From Cyanobacteria bacterium OH_CBB_238 (GTDB lineage Bacteria > Cyanobacteriota > Vampirovibrionia > Gastranaerophilales > Gastranaerophilaceae): a stretch of 11,997 bases of DNA. The stretch lies in contig JAEYQN010000005.1 in the NCBI GenBank assembly GCA_023409995.1, positions 1-11,997 on the forward strand, written 5' to 3'. This document shows, one piece after another, positions 7,750-11,997 of this stretch. The position numbers and the translations under genes were made by a program. Positions within the stretch are counted from its first letter, which is position 1. Each line of letters opens with the position of its first letter. Under the pieces are notes generated by a model that was given only the letters and a program-made list of their open reading frames with translations, made no database searches and had not been told where the DNA came from.

Positions 7750-8133
7750 CTATGCTATTTTATCTAGCTTTAAAGAAGTTGACTCTTGAACATCACTTGC
7801 TGTTTCGCACTTGATTTGCTCTTTTTCAACTTTAGCAGTAATTGCTGACTCATATAGTTTTTTGTAGTATGCAGCTAACCTGCAAGCAACATCATACTTT
7901 GCATTTACTGAATCTAGCTCTTTAGAAGATTGCTCATTTTTTGTTGAGCTATCTGATGATTTTATGTTTTCAGACACAGAATTTAATATTTGTAGATAGT
8001 TAGGTTTTTCTTTTGAAAATGTATCAGATTGAAGAGCATCATTTTTGAATGAAATGGGCTTTATAGGCTGAGCATGCGCAAACTGTTTTAGTGGTTGACA
8101 GCTGTTTGTTGCACTGATACCCGAAGTCTGCAT
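7750..8133 (-). CDS. Small protein of unknown function with N-terminal ISFKN motif
   Basis: I do not recognise a domain in this 127-residue protein. It begins MQTSGISATN and has a Ser/Gln/Pro-rich, probably disordered N terminus with the motif KPISFKN at about residues 25-31. A polar Ser/Lys/Glu stretch follows (about 50-70), then a likely amphipathic helix or short coiled coil around DVACRLAAYYKKLYESAI (80-100), and a polar tail. No signal peptide or membrane segment is visible. The start at 8133 is favoured by a strong AAAGGAG site (8140-8146) 6 nt upstream. The longer frame from 8208 would run into the response regulator gene and has no such site. A candidate promoter lies just upstream and a hairpin follows. 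ISF[KG]-type motifs near the N terminus recall many uncharacterised proteins of Gastranaerophilales-like bacteria; that is from memory. Whether it works with the regulator gene upstream is unknown. Confidence 0.75.
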   Translation of the reverse strand: MQTSGISATNSCQPLKQFAHAQPIKPISFKNDALQSDTFSKEKPNYLQILNSVSENIKSSDSSTKNEQSSKELDSVNAKYDVACRLAAYYKKLYESAITAKVEKEQIKCETASDVQESTSLKLDKIA

Positions 8134-8139
8134 GATTCT

Positions 8140-8146
8140 CTCCTTT
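8140..8146 (-). promoter_or_regulatory. Shine-Dalgarno site setting the small-protein start
   Basis: AAAGGAG on the - strand lies 6 nt before the ATG at 8133. It is one of the strongest ribosome binding sites in the window and the main reason to prefer this start over the longer frame from 8208. Confidence 0.8.
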
Positions 8147-8167
8147 TTATATACCTCTAGCCTGTTG

Positions 8168-8196
8168 ATATTAACACACAAATATCTATTTTTCAA
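8168..8196 (-). promoter_or_regulatory. Candidate sigma-70-type promoter for the small-protein gene
   Basis: On the - strand, TTGAAA (8191-8196) and TAATAT (8168-8173) are separated by 17 nt. This is a good -35 and a fair -10 at ideal spacing. Transcription would start near 8161 and leave a leader of about 28 nt with the strong Shine-Dalgarno site. A near-palindrome, TGTTGATATTAACA (8163-8176), covers the -10 and could be an operator. It lies in the 67-nt gap behind the response regulator gene, so the small gene may be transcribed both on its own and by read-through. Confidence 0.4.
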
Positions 8197-8200
8197 CCCT

Positions 8201-8869
8201 CTAAACAAGACCTTCTTTTATTGCCTTCACTGCCGCCTGAGTCCTGTCATCCACTACAAGTTTTTGAATAATATTGCAAACATGAGCCTTTGCTGTATGT
8301 TCACTAATACTAAGTAAGTTAGCGATATCGTTATTAGATTTTCCATCAACAACCAGTTTCAAGACCTCATATTCTCTTTCTGTTAGATTTGCATGTTGTG
8401 ACCTGAAAGCAGCTCTGCTAGTTTGCTTTTTAGGAATTAATGGACCATTTTTTTGTCTTAATAATGGAACAATTTTAGGGTCTAGCCATATAGCACCGGC
8501 TTGAACCGATTTTATGATCATCATCAGTAAATCAGTATTGATATCTTTTATTACATACGCAAATGCGCCAGCAGCAAGTGATTCAACAACTTCTTCCTCG
8601 CTAGAATGTGATGTCAAAATAACTATTTTTGCATCAGGATTTTCGTCTAAAATCCTTTTACTGGCTGCAATTCCACTAATATCGGGTAATCCTATATCCA
8701 TCAATATTACATCTGGTTTGTGTATATGAGCTTTTTCAATAGCCTCTTTACCTGTTTGTGCTTCTGCTATAACAACAAAATCAGGACTTTCTTCAAAAAG
8801 AGTTTTCATTCCAACTCTCATAAGTTTGTGGTCTTCGACCAACATAAGATTAATTATTTTATCTGACAT
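8201..8869 (-). CDS. Orphan response regulator, NarL/FixJ (LuxR-type HTH) family
   Basis: This is a 222-residue two-domain transcription factor controlled by phosphorylation. The receiver domain (about 5-120) has the acidic pair E12-D13, the phospho-acceptor D58 in VILMDIGLPD, T86 in IVILTSH and K108 in YVIKD, all intact. After a linker of about 40 residues comes a LuxR/GerE helix-turn-helix (about 160-216) with LTEREYEVLKLVVDG, NNDIANLLSISEHTAKAHV and a recognition-helix region. I start it at the ATG at 8869: GGAG (8876-8879 on this strand) lies 6 nt upstream and the receiver begins at once. The frame from 8926 adds an atypical tail. No histidine kinase is in the window, so the signal is unknown. 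It is transcribed away from the mnmD-like gene, and the repeats in the shared spacer could be its own binding sites (inference). Confidence 0.93.
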   Translation of the reverse strand: MSDKIINLMLVEDHKLMRVGMKTLFEESPDFVVIAEAQTGKEAIEKAHIHKPDVILMDIGLPDISGIAASKRILDENPDAKIVILTSHSSEEEVVESLAAGAFAYVIKDINTDLLMMIIKSVQAGAIWLDPKIVPLLRQKNGPLIPKKQTSRAAFRSQHANLTEREYEVLKLVVDGKSNNDIANLLSISEHTAKAHVCNIIQKLVVDDRTQAAVKAIKEGLV

Positions 8870-8875
8870 ATCTCT

Positions 8876-8879
8876 CTCC
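8876..8879 (-). promoter_or_regulatory. Shine-Dalgarno site setting the response-regulator start
   Basis: The - strand reads GGGAGAGAGAT directly before the ATG at 8869, with GGAG 6 nt away. This supports the shorter start at which the receiver domain begins in the normal position. Confidence 0.7.
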
Positions 8880-8945
8880 CACTTATGTAAAATATAATTG
8901 CAGAAAAAAATCTCTTCATTCCCCACTTAACTACTTTTCAAGAAT

Positions 8946-8951
8946 ATTATA
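8946..8951 (-). promoter_or_regulatory. Candidate -10 box for the response-regulator gene
   Basis: A perfect TATAAT lies on the - strand, which would start transcription near 8939 and leave a leader of about 70 nt. No good -35 is seen at 16-18 nt; TTGCGA is 15 nt away (8967-8972). A repeat copy begins at 8974, directly upstream, where an activator could bind. In this AT-rich spacer a chance match is possible. Confidence 0.35.
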
Positions 8952-8973
8952 ATTTTTTTGTACATTTCGCAAA

Positions 8974-8991
8974 GAAATATATGGATAACAC
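8974..8991 (+). repeat. 18-nt direct repeat, copy 1
   Basis: GAAATATATGGATAACAC matches copy 2 at 9049-9066 at 17 of 18 positions, with a start-to-start distance of 75 nt. It sits in the divergent spacer between the response regulator and mnmD-like genes. It may be an operator or a duplicated promoter element. Confidence 0.7.
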
Positions 8992-9000
8992 ATATTGATA

Positions 9001-9012
9001 TTATACATATAT
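9001..9012 (-). repeat. Inverted 12-nt copy of the repeat core
   Basis: TTATACATATAT is the exact reverse complement of ATATATGTATAA within copy 2 (9052-9063). It lies between the two direct copies, giving three related sites within about 95 nt. The sequence is of low complexity, so part of the match could be chance. Confidence 0.55.
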
Positions 9013-9048
9013 CGCGAATCGAAACATTTACCCTACAAATATCTTTTC

Positions 9049-9066
9049 GAAATATATGTATAACAC
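9049..9066 (+). repeat. 18-nt direct repeat, copy 2
   Basis: GAAATATATGTATAACAC differs from copy 1 by one base. It ends 29 nt before the mnmD-like start codon. Its TATAAC (9059-9064) could be a -10 box, though no -35 is seen at the usual distance. Confidence 0.7.
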
Positions 9067-9095
9067 TCGCATTATATTTGAAGTAAAATATTGTT

Positions 9096-10169
9096 ATGAA
9101 CGAATATGATTTTAGAACTACGAAAGACCAATCTGTAGGTTTATACAATAACAATGTTAATGATATTTATCATTCATCTCATGGTGCGTTCAAAGAAAGT
9201 ATTGAAAAATTTGCACTTGCATCATGCATTTCTAATTTGGCAAAACAAAATAGTAACTTAAACATATTAGACATTTGTTATGGCATTGGTTATAACTCTA
9301 AGACATTATTATATCTTGCAAAACAGGCCAATCGAAGTATTAAAATAAACATTACTGCATCAGAAATTAATGAAGACCTAGTACTTATTTCGCCTTTTGT
9401 TAGAGATACAATTCCGTCATTAGATTTACATATTTTTCTTATGAGCAAAATATTTCAACAAGATAAGGCCAAGTTTAATAAAATCTTCAAAGTTTTACCT
9501 AAAGATATTGATGCAATTTGTTCCTATTTTTCCCCTCACTTATTGAATTACTTAACTATAAATAATCATAGCTATAGCAAATGTATGGCTTCAGAGCTTT
9601 TTCCTGCCCGTTTACATAATATATATTATAAATATATTTCTAAAAGCATTAATAACTCGCTAGAATGCAATATTTACGGTAATTGCTCATTTAACTATGC
9701 AAGTATAGATGCTAGACAACTTGTTAAAAAACTAAATACTTTCTTTGATGTTGTTTTTTTGGACGCATTTACTCCACAAAAAGATCCTACTCTTTGGACA
9801 TACGATTTTATAAAAGTATTAAAATCTAAACTTCATAGTGACTCTATTCTTGTTACATATTCAAATTCGACTCCCTACCGCGCAGCATTAATTGAACTTG
9901 GCTTTTATGTTGGCAAAACTATTATCAATGGAAAACAATTTGGCACAGTTGCTTCCCTAAACAATAAATTAATTAGATTCCCTCTTGATAAATTTGATAT
10001 AGGGTTAACCAAAACAACAGCAGGTGTTACTTATAAAGATCCCAATTTAAATTTAAATAGAGAAACATTAATAACAAATAGGGAGACGGAGAAGAGTAAA
10101 TCTGATAGAATAGCAACTAGCAGATATAAGAAAAATTTTGCAAAGGAAACTTCAATAAATGCAAACTAG
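9096..10169 (+). CDS. mnmD: Stand-alone MnmD-type tRNA (mnm5s2U34) methyltransferase, DUF752 family
   Basis: This is an SAM-dependent methyltransferase like the N-terminal half of E. coli MnmC, which makes the last methylation of 5-methylaminomethyl-2-thiouridine at the wobble base of certain tRNAs. The 357-residue protein shows YHSSHGAFKESIEKF (26-40), the SAM motif ILDICYGIGYNS (57-68), and FLDAFTPQKDPTLW with D223 matching the proposed catalytic Asp of MnmC. Later blocks are VTYSNSTPYRAALIELGF and AGVTYKDPNLNLNRETL near the C terminus, as in free-standing DUF752 proteins of Aquifex and cyanobacteria. It lacks the fused FAD domain of MnmC. The last 40 or so residues are polar and Lys-rich. 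The ATG at 9096 has no clear Shine-Dalgarno site. The 3' end overlaps a FAD oxidoreductase gene by 11 nt, which may be functionally linked. mnmE, mnmG and mnmA are not in the window. Confidence 0.85.
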   Translation: MNEYDFRTTKDQSVGLYNNNVNDIYHSSHGAFKESIEKFALASCISNLAKQNSNLNILDICYGIGYNSKTLLYLAKQANRSIKINITASEINEDLVLISPFVRDTIPSLDLHIFLMSKIFQQDKAKFNKIFKVLPKDIDAICSYFSPHLLNYLTINNHSYSKCMASELFPARLHNIYYKYISKSINNSLECNIYGNCSFNYASIDARQLVKKLNTFFDVVFLDAFTPQKDPTLWTYDFIKVLKSKLHSDSILVTYSNSTPYRAALIELGFYVGKTIINGKQFGTVASLNNKLIRFPLDKFDIGLTKTTAGVTYKDPNLNLNRETLITNRETEKSKSDRIATSRYKKNFAKETSINAN

Positions 10170-11436
10170 AAATAAGTATGACGTAATAGTTGTTGGTGGA
10201 GGCACTTCTGGCTGCGCTGCCAGTTATATTGCAGCAAAACTAGGATTAAAGACGTTAATAATTGAAAAAAATCTACACCTAGGAGGGACCATAACATCTG
10301 CTCTCGTCACACCTGCAATGAAAACCAATGCTGAGGGTATTAACACTGAATTTTTCAATGATTTAATAAAATACTTGGAGAAATATAATGGTCAGGTAAC
10401 TTACTTGGATGGGAATTCTGGCTGGTTCAATCCTGAGATTTTAAAAATAGCGCTTGATGATATGATGAAACAGGTTGAATGCGACATTCTCTATAATACT
10501 GAGTTTTTTGAGATAAAAAGAGAAGATAGCGGTCTTTTCAAAATTGCAGCAAACTTCAACTCGTTATCACTATATTTCGAATCGGATTTTATTGTGGATG
10601 CAACAGGTTTTGGTTTTGTTTTTCAAAATTTAAATTGTGAATTTTTAAATCCTGATAATATTTCTCAATCTACTTCTCTTCGATTTACCATGAGCAATAT
10701 TGATTTAAAAAAATTTGAAAAATGGATATTAAAAATTGACAAAGATAGGAATGTAACTTCCAGTTGTCATATTGGTAATGAAATACATTTATCTACAGCT
10801 TATACGTGGGATACAAATAAAAATTGGGCACTAGAGCCTATATTTAAAAAAGCCATAGAAAATGACGATTTAAACCCCAATGACACTGCCTATTTTCAGG
10901 TTTTTACTATCCCTGGAATGTCTACTTCTCTTGCTTTTAACTGTCCAAGAATAGTCTTAGACTCTGATAATAAAATTAATTCACCTGAAATATATAGCAA
11001 GTCGGTTGCCAATGCTAGATTTCAGGTATACAGAATATCAAAATTTTGTCAAAAATACTTACCAGGCTTCAAATCTGCATATATCAGCAATATTGCTGAT
11101 ATGCTGGGAATAAGAGAGTCAGGAAGAATTAAAGGTAAATATGTTTATTCAGAATCAGATATTGTATCAAAAAATAAGTTTAAAACCATTGCCGCATCCT
11201 GTGATTATCCAATAGATATACATAGTTCTCAACAAAATCAAAGTGAACTCTCATTTGCAGCAGGCAACTATTATCTTCCAATTGAATCTCTGATATCCAG
11301 CGATTATGATAACCTATTTGCCGTAGGTAGATGTCTAAGTGCTTCATTTAAAGCTCAAGCCGCCTTACGCACTCAAACTACATGTTTTTCTATGGGCGAA
11401 GCTGTCGCTAGATATATTAAAAGCAAACTAATCTAG
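10159..11436 (+). CDS. FAD-dependent oxidoreductase, PF12831-like, substrate unknown
   Basis: This is a 425-residue soluble flavoenzyme. The N-terminal dinucleotide fold reads YDVIVVGGGTSGCAAS with the GxGxxG glycines at 13-18 and the ribose-binding acid E36 in LIIEK, followed by HLGGTITSALVTP. Further marks of the 'FAD-dependent oxidoreductase' PF12831 group are NPEILKIALDDMM, FIVDATGFG, IADMLGIRESGRIKGKYV (312-329) and the C-terminal FAD block NLFAVGRCLSASF (385-397). It does not look like the DAO (PF01266) oxidase half of MnmC. The start lies inside the mnmD-like gene (11-nt overlap), with AAAGGAAA (10142-10149) as a somewhat distant ribosome binding site, so the two genes should be cotranslated. 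The substrate cannot be told from sequence. A role in tRNA wobble modification is suggested only by the gene arrangement. The 3' end overlaps the next gene tail to tail by 9 nt. Confidence 0.85.
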   Translation: MQTRNKYDVIVVGGGTSGCAASYIAAKLGLKTLIIEKNLHLGGTITSALVTPAMKTNAEGINTEFFNDLIKYLEKYNGQVTYLDGNSGWFNPEILKIALDDMMKQVECDILYNTEFFEIKREDSGLFKIAANFNSLSLYFESDFIVDATGFGFVFQNLNCEFLNPDNISQSTSLRFTMSNIDLKKFEKWILKIDKDRNVTSSCHIGNEIHLSTAYTWDTNKNWALEPIFKKAIENDDLNPNDTAYFQVFTIPGMSTSLAFNCPRIVLDSDNKINSPEIYSKSVANARFQVYRISKFCQKYLPGFKSAYISNIADMLGIRESGRIKGKYVYSESDIVSKNKFKTIAASCDYPIDIHSSQQNQSELSFAAGNYYLPIESLISSDYDNLFAVGRCLSASFKAQAALRTQTTCFSMGEAVARYIKSKLI

Positions 11437-11988
11437 ATAGAAAGCCGTAACAACTTTATGTAAGTCTTCAGCATATTCAATTGCTTTGTGCAATGTCCCA
11501 GATGTATGAGAAAGAAAGCAAATAAGTTGTTGGCATTCATCAATAATTTCTCTATTACAGATTCTACTTGCATCAGCCAGTGTCATCATTGCTCTATCTG
11601 GATGTTCTATAATATTTGGAACACCGATAAGTTGATCCTGAACATCAGATGGCTGTTGGCCAATTGTTTGAGGTAAAATAACTCTCAATTTTTCAGGGTT
11701 AGATTTCATTGCTCCGCGAATAGCTGCAGCATTGGTTCCGCTTGAACCGCCACTTGTTATAATAGTATTTCCTTGAGTAACTAATGCAGAAGAAAGAACT
11801 TCAATTATCTGCTGGTGAGTAATAGGCAGATTTCTACTTCCTATTATTGCAACTTTTTTTGCTGACTGTTGAATTGTAGCCAGTTCCATTGCTAATTCAT
11901 CAATGACATTTGGATCTTTTGTATCAACTGTGTCAAGATCGCTCATTGGCACCATAATAGAGGGTTCATTTTTATTTTCTTCTGACAT
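11428..11988 (-). CDS. SLOG/DprA-like Rossmann protein of cyanobacterial type
   Basis: This 186-residue protein has a single Rossmann-like domain related to DprA and the lysine-decarboxylase-like/SLOG superfamily. Visible blocks are KVAIIGSRNLPITHQQ (45-60), TIITSGGSSGTNAAAIRGA (75-93, the nucleotide- or ligand-binding loop), LRVILPQTIGQQP (101-113), ASRICNREIIDECQQLICF and KVVTAFYLD at the end. It lacks the SAM-like and winged-helix domains of DprA. As I recall, the pattern (PITHQQ, SGTNxAAIRGAM, ICNREI, CQQLICF) closely matches proteins annotated in cyanobacteria as 'DNA recombination-mediator protein A', whose function is not established. The first 40 residues are acidic and probably flexible. 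The ATG at 11988 lies 9 nt from the window edge, so its ribosome binding site and promoter are mostly outside. A later in-frame Met (residue 12 or 15) is possible. It ends inside the FAD gene's last codons. Confidence 0.75.
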   Translation of the reverse strand: MSEENKNEPSIMVPMSDLDTVDTKDPNVIDELAMELATIQQSAKKVAIIGSRNLPITHQQIIEVLSSALVTQGNTIITSGGSSGTNAAAIRGAMKSNPEKLRVILPQTIGQQPSDVQDQLIGVPNIIEHPDRAMMTLADASRICNREIIDECQQLICFLSHTSGTLHKAIEYAEDLHKVVTAFYLD

Positions 11989-11997
11989 CTTCTAATC

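Noticed and set aside
8134..8208. Longer N terminus for the small ISFKN protein
   Set aside because: It would overlap the response regulator and cover the promoter-like and Shine-Dalgarno sequences; the AAAGGAG site supports 8133.
8870..8926. Longer N terminus for the response regulator
   Set aside because: The added residues are not receiver-like and a good GGAG site supports the ATG at 8869.
8927..9154. 75-residue - strand frame in the divergent spacer
   Set aside because: It has a low-complexity hydrophobic composition, overlaps the start of the mnmD-like gene and the repeats, and resembles no family.
10159..11436. Calling the flavoenzyme an MnmC oxidase directly
   Set aside because: Its motifs (GIRESGRI, NLFAVGRCLSASF) fit PF12831 and not the DAO family of MnmC; only gene context suggests the role.
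11428..11988. Anti-phage SLOG effector
   Set aside because: There is no TIR, nuclease or membrane partner and no defence neighbour. The sequence fits the cyanobacterial DprA-like group better.

Overview
The window is AT-rich bacterial chromosome carrying eleven complete protein genes and one gene cut by the left edge. No rRNA, tRNA, CRISPR array, insertion sequence or phage gene was seen. Coding density is high: the two largest non-coding gaps are about 226 nt (8870-9095) and 126 nt (7624-7749), so there is no geneless stretch over 300 bases. Most starts have purine-rich Shine-Dalgarno sites. Three clues suggest a non-photosynthetic relative of Cyanobacteria (Melainabacteria/Vampirovibrionia, perhaps Gastranaerophilales). 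They are lysA next to the diadenylate cyclase gene as in cyanobacteria, a SLOG/DprA-like protein of the kind annotated in cyanobacteria as 'DNA recombination-mediator protein A', and a small protein with an N-terminal ISFKN motif that I associate with that lineage. The taxonomic placement is inference from memory.

Left block, + strand (1-3414): the end of lysA (diaminopimelate decarboxylase), cdaA (membrane c-di-AMP synthase), a KDPG/KHG-aldolase-fold gene joined to cdaA by an ATGA overlap, and gcvPB (glycine decarboxylase subunit 2). The close spacing suggests one operon. It would join wall-precursor synthesis and c-di-AMP signalling to small-carbon metabolism.

Second block, - strand (7623 to 3411): dprA-topA-aroE, with a 6-nt gap and then an 8-nt overlap. 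dprA next to topA is a widespread bacterial arrangement. aroE meets gcvPB tail to tail with overlapping stop codons.

Third block, - strand (8869 to 7750): an orphan NarL/FixJ-type response regulator, then a small protein of unknown function with its own candidate promoter and a terminator-like hairpin behind it.

Right block: facing away from the response regulator is a + strand pair with an 11-nt overlap. It consists of a stand-alone MnmD-type tRNA methyltransferase (DUF752) and a FAD-dependent oxidoreductase of the PF12831 type. The divergent spacer holds a near-perfect 18-nt direct repeat plus an inverted 12-nt copy of its core. The oxidoreductase overlaps tail to tail with the SLOG/DprA-like gene on the - strand at the right edge.

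Most of the window is housekeeping. The most interesting parts are the overlapping methyltransferase/flavoenzyme pair, which could be a two-protein counterpart of bifunctional MnmC, the repeats in front of it, the aldolase with changed substrate-binding positions and a G8 tract, and the small lineage-type protein next to the orphan regulator.
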